From: Sequoia sempervirens
Lineage: Eukaryota; Streptophyta; Pinopsida; Cupressales; Cupressaceae
Reading direction: 5' to 3'
DNA length: 64,000 nucleotides
Assembly: GCA_007258455.2 (NCBI GenBank)
Contig: VDFB02018446.1
Location: forward strand, 1-64,000
Shown: positions 11,192 to 23,949 of the stretch, piece by piece
Layout of the letters: the number at the start of each line of letters is the position of its first letter
How positions within the stretch are numbered: the first letter of the stretch is position 1
The notes under the pieces: generated by a model
Database searches by the model: none
What the model was told of the DNA's origin: nothing
What the model saw: only the letters and a program-made list of their open reading frames with translations
Made by a program: the position numbers and the translations under genes

Positions 11192-12839
11192 GTATGTATT
11201 TTCATCCTCTCAATAGTCAATGGAATCTTGTGATATCTTTCCTTCCCCTAGAGTGAAAAGACTACATTAGGGTCCTTTGTTGTATGCGTATATGCCATTT
11301 TTGAAAAAATATTTTTTATTATAGATATGTGACATTGCATGTGCATATGTATTTTTTGTAAGTCTATAAGGCTTTCTTGTATATATATTTAGAGTAGGAA
11401 AAGTAATCCTAGAACCCACTAGATTAACTAGGATTAATGTATTTTCACTTTGACTCCACATTCAAATACAAACAAAATAGGGTTTGATGATTGGCTTGCT
11501 ACCACAAGAACAAATCTCCTAGGGTTTTTGTTCTCTTTCATTGTAAAGATGATAAGTTTTATGTGTGTTTAATAAGCCTATTTTACATAAATCCCTACAT
11601 CTAAAAATTTATTTTATCACATAGATGAAAACAAAAATTAACAAAATGCAAAACTACAAAGGAGATGTAGAGAGGAATCTATGACTAAAACCTGATCCTA
11701 AATTATAGGGATAGGGGCATGGGTACCCTAGACCAGATATGTTACATTTTTAGAATTTGAAAATCTCATATGTTGTGTTACAATCTACATTGTGTTTCCT
11801 ATGGCTAACTCTTGATGAAACTTCTAGATCTATCCTACACACATGAAAAGAGGGGGAAAGTTTGTGTTGACTAGGGATTTTCCTAAGTAAAAACCTATTT
11901 TGGTGTTTCCACCTCCACGCACAATAAACGATGATGATCAAGAGGGTGTGCCCTAGGTTGGGCAGAGGCCAAACAATAATAATAATTGACTAAAATAAAA
12001 TGATAAATGACAATGTTACCTTGGTATGAAATCCTTGATGAAGTGATGCCACACCAAAAGTTGTGACTAATGTTGATTAATTGATGCCTTCATTACTTTG
12101 TAGACCTACAAGAGGTTAGATCACAAAATATAATAGATTTATGTAGATAACATGTAGAGGATAACTCATACATCTTCATAAAAATTACATGATTGTTTAT
12201 AATAGCTCCCTATCCATAATTACTTCCTTCTTCCTAATGTCGTGCATGCATGATCTTGATTGATGGAATTGATTTAATAAAGTTTTTAATTCTTCCCTTG
12301 AATTTATTTTGACTTCTTTTAGGATGCTCAATCACAATTCTAAAAATGAAATTGGATTTTTAAATGTTAAAATTCCAAAAATAGCATATTTTAAATTGGG
12401 CCAAAATAGGTTGGATTGGGGTGCTAGCACCTAGTCTAGACCTATTTTGGAGATTTCGTATTGTTAAATAAATATTTAATAATAATTCCCAATTTAATTC
12501 TGATTGTCTAAATGTGACCGTAAAAGAGGAAAATTATAACAATTAGGTCCAAGCACATACAAGGGAGCTAAACATAGTGTGAAATTGTCAAGGGTGACAA
12601 TTTATGATGCTAAATTTAGCCCCGACTTTGGTGAGAGTATGAACTTATACTCATGAAAGTAATGAGAAGAATTTTTTTTTTGTCAAAATACTAAAGAGAT
12701 AGGATGACACCAAGTTGAGGGGTGTGCAAGCCCCTGACTTAGGATCCCATCGGTCTACAATGTTAATATAAACATGAAGAAAATATATTGCATGCCAAAT
12801 AGAGAAAGATTCAACCATACATAGGGAATTTAATGAGAA
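11192..12839. other. No gene seen
   Basis: AT-rich sequence. The open frames here are short and without family motifs. No LTR, TIR or RNA gene was recognised. Confidence 0.45.
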
Positions 12840-13018
12840 ATAAAAATAATACACAAAGAATACATAAAAAAACATGATGTATACAAAGAATACATGAAGC
12901 AAACACATGAAATACATGGGATAAACACACCAAATATATGAAGCACACATACAAAATACATGATGTAAACATGCAAAATACACAAGGAAAACATGAAAAA
13001 TACACAAGGTAAACATAA
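12840..13018. repeat. Degenerate minisatellite
   Basis: Roughly ten tandem copies of a unit of about 17-19 bases resembling AAACACATGAAATACATGG, with substitutions in every copy. It gives spurious minus-strand frames rich in Cys, Phe, Met, His and Val. It abuts the left LTR of element A. Confidence 0.7.
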
Positions 13019-13021
13019 TGC

Positions 13022-13635
13022 TATTGAAAACTCAGAATATTGAGAAGGGGAGTGAATCAATATTATTTTAAACCATTTAAACATTTAACCATTCAACTCA
13101 GAACTTATTCAATTTGCAATAATGAAGGAAAGCATGAAAAAATACAACATCACATAACTCATGAACACTAGGATTTTTACATGGAAAACCCAAAATGGGA
13201 AAAACCATGGTGAGGATTAGCTCACAATATATATTATAGCCGGTTATAATATTACAAAAGTGCTCACTGTAGGTGGAATCACTACCCATTGAGGAGTAAA
13301 AGAGATAAAAGAGATTATGGTTCACAATAAAATCTTCATTAGTAGACCAACGTGGACCCAAATATCAGATCCCCTATACACAAAATCACCTAAATTGACA
13401 TTTAGTCAATTTTCATAACTATTACCTTCACCAGATCAAACATTCTTTCAAAATTGTCTTTCACTATCATCCTCAAACATACTCAAGACACCCAAACTAA
13501 TCTACACCATAGTCTTTGTACCGGGATACAATGTTGACATCAATGATAACACTGTAATGCATAATTTTTCACTTTGTGCTCATCCCACATGCTCATGTTG
13601 CCAAAATTTATCAATGACATCTTATTCTTCCAACA
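13022..13635 (-). repeat. 3' LTR of element A
   Basis: The first 300 bases or so match 25133-25450 in the same orientation. Shared blocks include TTTAAACCATTTAAACATTT, GGAAAACCCAAAATGGGAAA and GTGAGGATTAGCTCACAATA. The inner end reads TGTTGGAAGAATAAG on the minus strand, directly after a polypurine tract. The rest of the LTR has diverged strongly from the 5' copy. Confidence 0.6.
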
Positions 13636-13653
13636 ATATCCCCTTTTCATTGA
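13636..13653 (-). other. Polypurine tract of element A
   Basis: The minus strand reads TGAAAAGGGGATAT immediately before the LTR start TGTTGG, as expected for a plus-strand primer. A further purine tract, TCAAAGGGGGAGAA, lies at about 13687-13702. Repeated tracts of this type upstream of the 3' LTR are known from plant SIRE-type Copia elements and also occur in element B. Confidence 0.6.
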
Positions 13654-13789
13654 TCAAACATGCCAAAATCATCTCCAAAATTATTCTCCCCCTTTGACAT
13701 CAAGGGAAAAGGGTGCATACAATAGTCTTCTTGACATATTGGATCTCCCCCTGGCAAATATGTCCATATATACAAGCTAAAAAATTGAG

Positions 13790-14913
13790 CTAACTCCACT
13801 TAAGAGAGCTATACACCACAACTAGTTCAAAAAATTTCAAAAAAAACACTTTACACCATCTGCATATGTACATTGGAGTTTGAAACAATAAATTGAAAAT
13901 GCATAAAAAGAAAGAATTACAATCAACCAGAGGAGGTTGACTCTTGGAGCTTTGCAAGATGAACTTGTCGTTCTTTTTTACCTCTTCCCAGATCTTCTTG
14001 GCTATTCCAAGCATTCTATACTATGTCTCCAATTCCATTAGGAATTCTTCCCCTTCTTCTAGAGTGTTGGATACCAAATTAATATTTGTAGTTTTATCAG
14101 TGCATATAAGGGCACTAGAAATAGATTTGAACTTTGAGTTCACCAGGTCCTTGAGGTTTCTAAACTGCATAATGATTTTCTCTTTTTTTCCTTACAGTTG
14201 GAAGTATTTCTCATGGAGGTCTTCTATGGCTGATCTTGTGCTTCCATCAAGGTCATGTGTGGGATCATATGCACTAGAAGCGTTGTCTGTATGTGACTCT
14301 ATTGAGTCCATTTTGTATTTAATTCTCTTTGTGGCTCTATGCCACTTCATACAAAACTTGAATAAGGCTTTGGCCTTAGCCACACAACCCTATGCACCTT
14401 TGAGACTACCCTAAAAAAAATTGTGTGCTTGTGCACACTTCTCCATGATTTCCATTCACCTCTTATTATCCATTTTCTTGTTTATTTCTTTCTCAATATT
14501 TTATTTCAATTCAAATGCATATTCTTTGAAAGAATCAATAAAAGAACTTTAGATTTTCCATACTAGATAATGAGCTATCAATGGTGGTTCCAGGTATGGC
14601 CTCATGTAGGGTCTTCATTGCCTCCTTAATTAGTTCTCCACTCTTCTAATGAGTTTCTATTATCTCCTTCCAAGAAGATGCATGAAAGAAATCTCCTAGT
14701 TGAAGCTTGTGGAGTGGTGAAATCTTGGCAAGGTCCACATTTCCTTATTGCATTGGTAGCTATAACAATTGTGTGGACACAATGGGCTGGAATTAGAATG
14801 GCATATTCAACAGATCCTATACAGAACCTCCATAGGTTTTAGAGGATTCATGCAAGTTTCCTTTACCTCTTGTTACCTAGATTTCACTAATAGCTCATTC
14901 AAGTAGAGCTCTT
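13790..14913 (-). pseudogene. Element A ORF2, C-terminal part
   Basis: Minus-strand coding remnants with several stops and shifts. The segment around 14192-14383 reads ALFKFCMKWHRATKRIKYKM and aligns with VFNYCLRWPQVAGKYKNKLE in element B. Further on, IWEEVKKNDKFIL corresponds to SWKKFLSELKAKYKIIF in element B. It is separated from the N-terminal part by the insertion at about 14914-20608. The function of this ORF is unknown. Confidence 0.55.
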
Positions 14914-15891
14914 TGATTTCAGACTAATAAAAAGGTACATTTTATCCTCTCCTATATTAGATTCAATTGCATAAATGAAATAATTCAAAAGATTACGTTT
15001 ACAAATTATTGCAATTATACAAGTGCATGTAACATAAGAGAGATTTATCACAAATATTTTCTAAACAAAGAAGTAATCTTTATTGATACAAAAGTGCATA
15101 TTTGTCTCACACAAGCCATGACACTAACTTGACTTATTCAATGAAAGTAAAGAATAGAATATACATGAATAAGTAAACAAATACAAATGTGCATATAAGG
15201 AGAGAGACCAATCATTTCCTAACAATGACTAGTCCAAGGTTTGTTGTCTCGCACTACTGCTGATCCAAGTTGCTTGTCCCTCCTAGCTCCATAGTGCTCC
15301 TAGCTCTTGCATCTAGCAATAGCAATATTAGAGCAATGCTCTAAGCAAATTTTACATGAACATTCACCTATGCATGTATAAACTGATCTCTAGATGCATT
15401 AAATAAGAAGCACGCCATAAGTGTCCCTGAAAACAAGAAATAAGTGATCAAAAACACCTATGACATGCTTTGTTTATCTAACTATTTTTTCCTAGTGCAT
15501 ATTTAGGACAAGTCTTGTTACTATTTTGATTCAGTTAATTACAACATGTGGGGTAAATGTGGCTCCCATGAGAGTACATGCTTCCCTCTGATTTTTTAAG
15601 AGGAATATGAAATTGAGCAACTTGATCAAAGATATATATGTTATTAATGCATTAAATCAATATGGAATCACACCAGGTGATCAACTTTCATTATCAAATT
15701 CAAAAGATGCAACACATTTTGCTACATATGTCTTTCAATCTTCTTAAGTGGATCCATGATCCCTTTTATAAAAATAAGTAAGTGATTTTGGAGATGCATC
15801 AAGTTCAATTATAGATGCATCAAGCTCAATTATACATCTCTTAAATAATGAAGGAGAAATCAAGGCATGCCTGAAGCCATCATGAGGCATC

Positions 15892-16195
15892 TGGGGCAGC
15901 AAGCAATCATAAGGGTGCATCATAAACAAACAACAAGAAGGAAAAATCCAAGGTACTATCAACTCCCTCTCACCTTAACCCTATTGGACAGCCATACATC
16001 ACATAGGATGGTGAGCTTTTAGGTCACCAACATAGGTGAAATGTGTCTTCCCACTAGAATTAAAGTGAGGAGACAATGTGTATTTGTTGCACATGATCAA
16101 AGGGGCTGAATTGTTGTGAAGAACAAGTAACAAAATTATGGGGCAACAAGAAATCATAAGGGTGCATCATAAACAATCATCAAAGAAGGAACAAT
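15892..16195. repeat. Pair of short direct repeats
   Basis: Two copies of about 50 bases, at 15892-15944 and 16140-16195, share GGGGCA(G/A)CAAG, ATCATAAGGGTGCATCATAA and an AAGAAGGAA-type end. The sequence between them is unrelated. Origin unknown. Confidence 0.65.
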
Positions 16196-19100
16196 CTCTG
16201 AGGCACACGAAGAGTTCAACTCACAAATGAGGTAGTGCAAATTGTCAAGGATTACAAAGCAGTGAGGAATATGAGGGAAAAAGATAGTTTAAAGAGTGCA
16301 GGCCCTACCATTCAATAACATCATTTAGGAGAAGAAAAGGTTGTAGTTCAAACTTTCCCTATGTGACTTGAATAAAGTTTCTTACATATTAGTTATGGTA
16401 CAATTTGCATTGGATTTCTAGAGGTTATTGGGCATCATACAATGGATATCATGAGGCAAAAATGAAAGGACATTAAAAAATTTCATAAAGTAGAGAGATA
16501 AAAATGAACACAGATGCAATATGGACATGATTATAATAGTATGCAAGTGTTCAAAGTTTCATGAGCTTGGCACATTGGCTGACTTGTAAGGATGGGGTGC
16601 ATTGCTTTGAATAAATTTCACCAGCTTTATCAGGCACAGATGTTGTAACAGCCAATGAGATCAGAGGCAATCATAGGGACAATGCACAGGTGAGAAGGAA
16701 GGCCAAGAATGCAACCCCATTTGGATAAGCATGTCAGCCCTATGGAGTGGTTGGTGACAGTAGTTTTCTCAATGCCTTAGCATTCATAGTTACTAGGACT
16801 GTAAATTGCAATGAGATCTTTTCAAAAGAAAAGAAAAGGTAGCAACTTGCATAGATTTTGGGTAGTCACATGACATGTCATGATAAAATAGATGGTGGAT
16901 CACAATGAGGAAGGACTAAGTCCATATGCCACGTAGCATTGTGTAAGGGAATGCATAGTCTTATAGGGATAGGAATTTTTCATTGGTTCAATGAATATGT
17001 GAAACCTAGATGCAAGACTTTAGGTGCAAAAACCTTCATCTTAAGTGCCTGAACAAAGCATGGGTATTAAACATTGAATTTTGTAGGACAACAATCACAA
17101 AGGAGATGGTAATGGTGTAATGAATTCTACACTCAATGGATGCAAGTACAACAACAATGTATGCTACATGAAAGGACCAACAACAAAGAATGCACTCATG
17201 CTAAGGGAATTCCAAAAGGATAGTTCACATGCTTACCTCTGCACATGAAGACAATCAAATAGAAAGGGAGATGTTAGTCCTCTCAAAGACACTTAGCAGT
17301 GACAAACTTCAAAGATCAATCCAAACAGGAAATAGTATTTTGCATGACAAAGGTGCATATGGGCAATTATTCAAACACATTATGAAGCTTGACCAGTCCA
17401 TGGAAGCACATTGTGAGCATGAGTTGCAATATATACTATATAAGGAGCAATAAATACCAATTTTGCAACAACACATGGCCTCAATTTTCATGACAGTATG
17501 GCAGTTGTTAGAGTTCAAGAATCATTTTTTTTCCATATGAGATAGGGATAGAAAGTGAGAGTACAAGTGTTCAATCACTATTGATAGGCAATTTTCATGG
17601 AAACCATGCATAAAAGACAACCAAGTAGCCATCAACAACACTACACAAGGTGATATGTCTGCATTTTACAAAATAGTGGTAGTTTTCATGATCTATGAAG
17701 TGAAGAGAATGAAGCAGACAATGCTATTATGAATAAAAGAAAACTCACTTAAGCATGGTGTTATTAGTAGCATGAACAAGGGATTTACATAAAGAATTTC
17801 TGGATACACAAGGAAAAGATTCAGAAAATAGAGATAAGGGAATTCCATAAAAACCCTAAATCTCAATCACCCTTGAATAATGTTGGATTGGTTAAAAGAG
17901 GAAGTTTATTTTATTTTTTGTATTGGTGATATTTGGCATTGCTCTTTTTATTTCCACCAGATTTGTCTCTTTATGTTGACAAAAATAGATGTAGCCATGT
18001 GCATGGTCAAGAAAAATGCAATCTGGACAATGTGAAAGCATGTCACCAAATTATCATGGAAGCTTGTGTAACAAAGGAAAATCATTTGAAGTGAAATGCA
18101 GTCAAAAGTTAAAAGGAAGTGCTCATAAAGGAATGAAAAGCATGGAGTCTTTGACTCATACCTGTACTATGCAATGACATTGAATCATTTTACAACTATT
18201 TATTCTTTACGAGGCAACATTTTATTGTGGAACAAGAGTGGTTCTTGTTTCAGCTAATCACTCTCTCATGAAATCTCATTCACATTATGATCTTGCACAA
18301 TCTTGTCACAACAAACTGGAATTTTTTTCAAGTGTTTTAAAAATGCATAGAATGGAGAAGGGTTTTCTTTCATTAGAGTTCTACATTCAAAAATATCAAA
18401 GGAAAATGAGTTGTTCCTTCTTGATCATGGCCTAAAAAGGAGTTTTTCTTCATACAATCAAGGAACCCATCTGGGTTTGTCATGAAATTACAAATACAGA
18501 GTTGGAGAAGGAGAGATTTCATGGAGATGTCAAGAATGAACAGGAAATGCATTCTAAAAAAAAACCCTAGTCTATTCTTCATGGCCATGGCTAGAAGTCT
18601 TTCCCTTCACAAAATCATGAATACACTGGAGGTTTTCAAATCAAACTTTGAATACAAAAAGAAAGGTTGAATTTTGTTTCCTTTTTACAATGAAAGAGCT
18701 CAGATTCGAGCTTTTATTTACTAAGATAAAGGAGGAAAATCAATACATGGATTTGGTAAAAAAATTACCTGAGCTATTTTTGCTCATTGTCCTTTGTTTT
18801 TGCAAGATTTTGTCACTTAAAAAGCTCCCAATCGAACTCAAGAAATCATCTCATGGCAGCTATGAAGGAGGAATAATCATAGAAAAGAAAAATGAAGCAA
18901 AATGATTATAAATACTCTACAGGTCGCGGCCAAAATGAATGGAATGGGCTCCAAAAAAGGTGAAAAATACAGATTTGTGTACCAAAAAACCAAGTTACCT
19001 GCTATTCCATGCATTTTTAATCAGAAATTTGTCAAGAATCGGCCAAAAAACTCCATTTTTTGTGATCTCCTCAAACCCTATGGCGGCAACATGGTTTTCT

Positions 19101-19710
19101 CTAGAGTGGTCAATGGTAAAAATTAATGCTTTTTCACCTTTTTTCCATCTTTTGTGATTAGGGTTGAAACCCTATGTTTGGGAATGGCGGTTGATGGGAA
19201 TTTTGTCCCATTCTTTTAAAATTTTGAAACACATTAAAATGTGATGGGGTAGAATGGTGACTTCGGCATTTTTATGCCTTATGTTTATTTGCTTGTCAAA
19301 ATTGCCAAGTGTTTCAATATGAGACATGTGAAATATGCCTTGCCCTTTGAAATATCATGATGCCTTGAAGACTTTCAGATATTCTTTCCATGAAGTGTGG
19401 AAGTCCTTGATGCCACATAGGATGAAATTTGGGCCTTTATTTTTTCCTTTGAAAATCAAAGAGTATTGACCATGTGTAGCCTTGAAGTACAGAATGGAGG
19501 TAATGTATAAATGATCAAATGCCTTGGAGTTTGATTTTGTTAATGCTTTTAGAAGCATTTGGATATAACATTACATGTTGCATTGTATTTCAATGTATAA
19601 AGATATCATTTAAGTGATTTGCAAATCACTTTTATTATGTCTTTTTAATGCAAATGTAATGTAATTCAAAGAGGTGGTGGGGCCCTCTTGTATTTTGCTT
19701 TAAAATGTAA

Positions 19711-19757
19711 AATAACTTGATTAAGTGGTGTATTATGAATCACTTAATCAAGTTATT
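19711..19757. repeat. Perfect 17-bp inverted repeat (hairpin)
   Basis: AATAACTTGATTAAGTG at 19711-19727 is exactly complementary in reverse to CACTTAATCAAGTTATT at 19741-19757, with a 13-base loop. It may be a small foldback or a hairpin in a transcript. Confidence 0.8.
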
Positions 19758-20611
19758 ATCTTTAATGCTTTTTTGGAGTCTTTTGTTTTCAAAACACACA
19801 TATTGCATGGGTCAAGGCTAGGAGACAAAATGATGACTTGCAGACATGAAGAGAGTGTGTGAGTGGTCAATTTGATAGTTTTGGAGAAACATGTGCTATT
19901 TTGGAGGTTTTTTTGTCACACTTTTGGCATGACTATGGTCTTGGCTTGACCTTGGACTGTTTGGAGAACTTTTTAGAGTGATTTTAGAAGATTCTATTTT
20001 AGCATCATTGTTGCATCTGACCAGAACCTTCTAGATGGAAATGTGTGAGGGGATTTGATGGGTTTTGCTTAAGTATCTTCATTTTGGCATTTTGGAGTTA
20101 GTTCTTTATTTCCATTAGAGTGATAGCTTTAGCCTTTGGAGTTATTTTTCAGCATGGAGCAGTATTGTAACTCAAATGGAATGTTATACAGTGAGCAACT
20201 TTAAATCAATATAATAGCATATTTTACCTTCTCATTTCATGTTTCATGGTATGTTGTTAGTGATTGATCAGTTTGTCTTGTGAAATTTATCTTTCCTTGA
20301 AAACTTGTCTAATGTTTAGGCATATTTTTAGTAGAAAGTGCATGTTAACAGGTTATAAGTTGTGTTAGTCAATAGTGTTGTTAGTTGTGAGACCTTTTGT
20401 TTCCTTCTAAAAGTCCTATTTAAAAACCTTCTTATGAATTATTTATGTGAAATGCATATGGAAGTGAGTCGTGTAAACAAAGTTTTGTGATATTGATTTG
20501 AATGTGATAGGTTGTTATCAAGTCCTAGTTATTTTTGGTGTATCACCTTAGGTATTTTTAGTTTATGTTCATGTTTCATGCATTTCTTACCCTTTACCTA
20601 AGAAATCAATA

Positions 20612-23446
20612 TTTAGGTGGTATCAAAAGGGGAGCCAACCCATAATCTGGAGGTATGCTTTTGAATAGGACACCCACAACCTGAAAGCAGTCCCATGTTA
20701 CATCCAAATCTACTAAGTTCATTCACAACTTAGCATTAGGGTGTAGATTTGGATCACTAATACCTCTTCCTTTGAAATATTTTCTTTCAGCACCTTCTCC
20801 TCATTATTACTAGTATTACCTAGTGTCTCTGCTTCGTTCTTTTCCTCATTTTTGGAGGCATCTTCATTCTTTTGCTCATCTTATTTTCTTGTATCTTCAT
20901 CACCAGTGATCTATTCTATATTATCCAGAGGCATAATTGTATTTGATTGGTCTTAAATATTCTCACTAGGTGTTTTAGCTATCAGAGGGAGAGTAAGAGT
21001 ATCCTCCTTTGCATCATATTCTCTAGTATCTACATCTTTCTCAACACTTTTCTCAACATCAACATTTTCTTCTACTATTTCTTCCATATATGGAAGAACA
21101 TTATCCTAAACATTTCCTTATCTATCTCATGCTCATGTTAAGCATCATCCATCTGCACATCATCTCCGACATTCTCTTCTAGATAGGAATTTTTTCCTTA
21201 TTCTCTATAGTAATTCCCAGCCTTTGTGCTAGGTCTACTACTTTTTCAACACTCTCCTTCCTAAGCCTCTCGAGATCATTTTGATCTCTACCAATAAGGG
21301 TTGTCACCCTTTTCTTTTTTCTACATTCCTTATTGAGAAATGTAGCCAATGTGGCCTTATTTTCCTCAAAAAGAGGAGCACTTATCTTCTACAATGCATT
21401 GGCCTTCAATTTGGCCTCTTCTTCTATAAATTTTTGTCTCCTCTATATCAAAACATTTTATAGTTCTACAAGTGTTTATTTTTCTATGTTCCTCATATCA
21501 ACTACGAGAATAATAATATATTTAATAATAGCTTCATCTATGGTAGCCTTTTCCACCTCATCAACTTCATTATGCAATATTACAGTTTCTACTAACATGT
21601 CATTCTATACAATACAATTGAAAAGTGCATCAAGTTTCATTAGACTATGGGTTCTTACTAGAGATTTCTTCTTTTTCTTCTTCTTCTCTTCAGATTTCTT
21701 TTTCTTTCTCACTTCTACCTTCTTCTCTTGCATATGGATTAAATTTTCTTTCTTTTCCTTTTCTACTTCCTCCTCTTCATCAATATCCACAATGTCAACT
21801 TTTTGCTTCTTAACACTTGCTTCACCTTGTGAACCTTCACCTTTTCTCTTCCAAACCAATTGATATCCCTCTTCTTCTTCTTCTTCATCCTCCATGTTCA
21901 CACCTAAGTACTTGTCTTTGGTTTCCTTGGCTTTAACTCTCTTCTTCACTGGGCCAGTTTGATGTGTTTTCAGAGTAGCTTTTTCCTTCTCAACCCTCTT
22001 TTCTTATTTTGCTAGACAAGTTTTCTCTTTTACTAGAGCATTGGTATGTTTTTCAAGTTTTTTGGTCTCCTTCCTCTTTGTCCCACTAGATGAAGGCATA
22101 GTCCTAGAGGACTTATGAGTACCTAGAGGAGTGGTATCTACTCTACTAGATCTCCTCACACTTGATGGCCTTCCTAGAGCTCCAGACTTAGCCTTAGCTA
22201 CCTCAACTTGTTCCAATGTGAGGCCCATTACTTTTGCAAATTTTGTGGTCATTTTATCCATTTTATCCATTGTTATTGTCTCTACCACTTTTATAATACA
22301 TTCATCTTTGGAAACCAAGAATATGATATCCTTCTTATATTTCTCAACCATCTTTTGAGGAATTATCTCTCTTGCATTTTTTTTTTAATACAACAAATAA
22401 TGCCACAAGGGAATATTCTTGTTCATTTGCATCTCCCAAACCTCTTAATAAGTCTTTTATCTAGTGTACAATAGGTCTTCCTTTCAACCATGCTACACTC
22501 TTTGTACTAGGGATTTCTCTCAATAAATAGACTAATAAGCATATAATAAAAGTTCCATATTTAAATGCTGATATTGGCATGGTCTGATGGTTTAAAGGTT
22601 GCATTTTTGTTGTCACCACCAAGGTTCAAACCCCATTGGGGTGGTAGTGTTGAGTGGTTGTATTCCAGTTCATATCTCTAGTTCAAAAGTGTTTACCCCT
22701 TGAATAAAAAAAAAAAGTTCCATATTTAAATGGATACTTGGTATCATTTGTTTTTTGCAAGTTCTCCATGAGTTGCTTCCTCAATAACTCACATAGGTCA
22801 TAATTAGCACCTTTTCCAACCATTTCATAGGTTGTGTTAATGGTGGTTGCAAATACAGAGTTCTCGGGCTATTGGAGAAATATAGTTTGTAGCCTATCAT
22901 CATAGAGGCGTACTTCACAAAAGGATTTCTTATGTTCTTCATTTTCAATGCCCTCTTGTGATATGTAGCACTAGTGAGTTCCATCAACACTTCATTCTTT
23001 ACTAATTTAGGTACCGAAATGGATTTGGTTGAACATAACCCTATAAATTCTCTAATCACCTCTTTTGTGATTAATTTGGGAATATCCATCCACAAAAACT
23101 TTTCAATATGATTGCAGTTCAAAGAAATCATCACCCAAGCATTATCATGGAAAAAGTTAGGAAACCCTTGCTAGATGTCGATATTCTTCACAACCAAATT
23201 CTAATATTTTGGCTTCAATGCAAAGTCATCAATAGTGAGATCATTCATCCATACATCACCTAGTTTAGAATGATCATACTCTTTAATATTTTCATGAATA
23301 TATATCCTTATGTCCTTTGTGTTCAGGACTCTGTAAGGAACCTTTGAAAAAGCACCTTCGAGATCGACCTTGATGGATTTAGTAGGATGTGTCTTGCATT
23401 TAGGTTGGGGTCACTCAGACACATTCACAATAGTTGGTGTAGCCAT
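20612..23446 (-). pseudogene. Element A ORF2, N-terminal and central parts
   Basis: The minus-strand start is ATG at 23446 (MATPTIVNVSE). The region at 22781-23134 contains ITKEVIREFIGLC, matching ITKDVIRNLMGLC in element B, followed by a shared KD/RNPFVKYA-type block. Downstream are a basic, Ser/Arg-rich stretch (22004-22351), an acidic/lysine-rich coiled-coil stretch (21605-21949) and a better-kept segment, DLDVTWDCFQVVGVLFKSIP, near 20640-20740. It is interrupted by stops and by the SINE at 22568-22715. No enzymatic motif. It is longer than the corresponding part of element B, mostly through charged low-complexity sequence. Confidence 0.55.
22568..22715 (+). mobile_element. tRNA-type SINE with 17-bp target duplication
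   Basis: A body of about 148 bp is flanked by identical copies of AGTTCCATATTTAAATG (22551-22567 and 22716-22732). It has an A-box-like sequence (TGGCATGGTCTGATGG, 22575-22590) and a near-perfect B box (GGTTCAAACC, 22623-22632) at tRNA-like spacing, and ends in a run of A. These are the hallmarks of a pol III-transcribed SINE mobilised by LINE-type target priming. The insertion is inside ORF2 of element A and is relatively young, since the duplication is intact. Confidence 0.88.
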
Positions 23447-23949
23447 TGCACAAGTTTCTAAACTAATTTAAAAGAAATTTCTAAAAAAATAGGGTAACAG
23501 AGATCGTAAATACCTTTCACTTCATTTTTCCAACTAGGGTTTCATGCACAAAATCTCAATCACTTCAACTGCACTTCTTTGCTCTTTTTCTACTCTCTTT
23601 CACTTGAAAACTTAATTGAAAATGAATTTTGGTTAAGTATAATCACTTATAAACCTTTTTCCATGACTTAATTCATATTGAATACTCAAACTGAAAAGCT
23701 AGTAAAAACCCTAACTACCTGCATAGTCAACTTCAAATGCTCTACGATCTTCCACATTTCAATATTTTCTATCGAGATCTCCTCCATTAGTTGAGATGAA
23801 TTGTTCTACTTCACATATCCTCATGATGAAGCATCAACACCATTTCTTTGGTGGGGGATGAAGGATCTACTTTAAATCTCCCCCTAAGCCAAAGCTCTCA
23901 ACTTAGTTTCTAGAGGAAAAGTCTACACTGGATGTTGGTACTGACTCAT

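Larger units (their letters stand above)
14914..20608. mobile_element. Unclassified 5.7-kb insertion in element A
   Basis: Minus-strand ORF2 coding is recognisable up to about 14913 on one side and from about 20612 on the other, so the DNA between is taken as an insertion. It starts TGATTTC and ends GAAATCA, a 7-bp inverted repeat with the TG/CA ends typical of LTRs, but I found no internal LTR pair and no target duplication (CTCTT versus ATATT). No ORF over about 90 codons and no recognisable domain. Local direct repeats lie at 15892-15944 and 16140-16195 (shared phrase ATCATAAGGGTGCATCATAA), and a perfect inverted repeat at 19711-19757. Confidence 0.4.

Noticed and set aside
12651..13084. 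Cys/Phe/His-rich minus-strand ORFs as a membrane or metal-binding protein
   Set aside because: They come from the 17-19-base minisatellite read in three frames.
20613..20635. GGTGGTATCAAAAGGGGAGCC as a primer binding site after an LTR
   Set aside because: The same bases encode PLLIPPKY on the minus strand in continuity with a well-kept ORF2 segment, and no LTR ends here.
21605..21949. Lys/Glu-rich frame as a separate nuclear-type protein
   Set aside because: It lies in the ORF2 reading direction of element A and is best read as a charged low-complexity stretch of that ORF.
22568..22715. A functional tRNA gene
   Set aside because: Only the promoter boxes fit. The sequence does not fold into a full cloverleaf that I can see, and it has the A-run and target duplication of a SINE.
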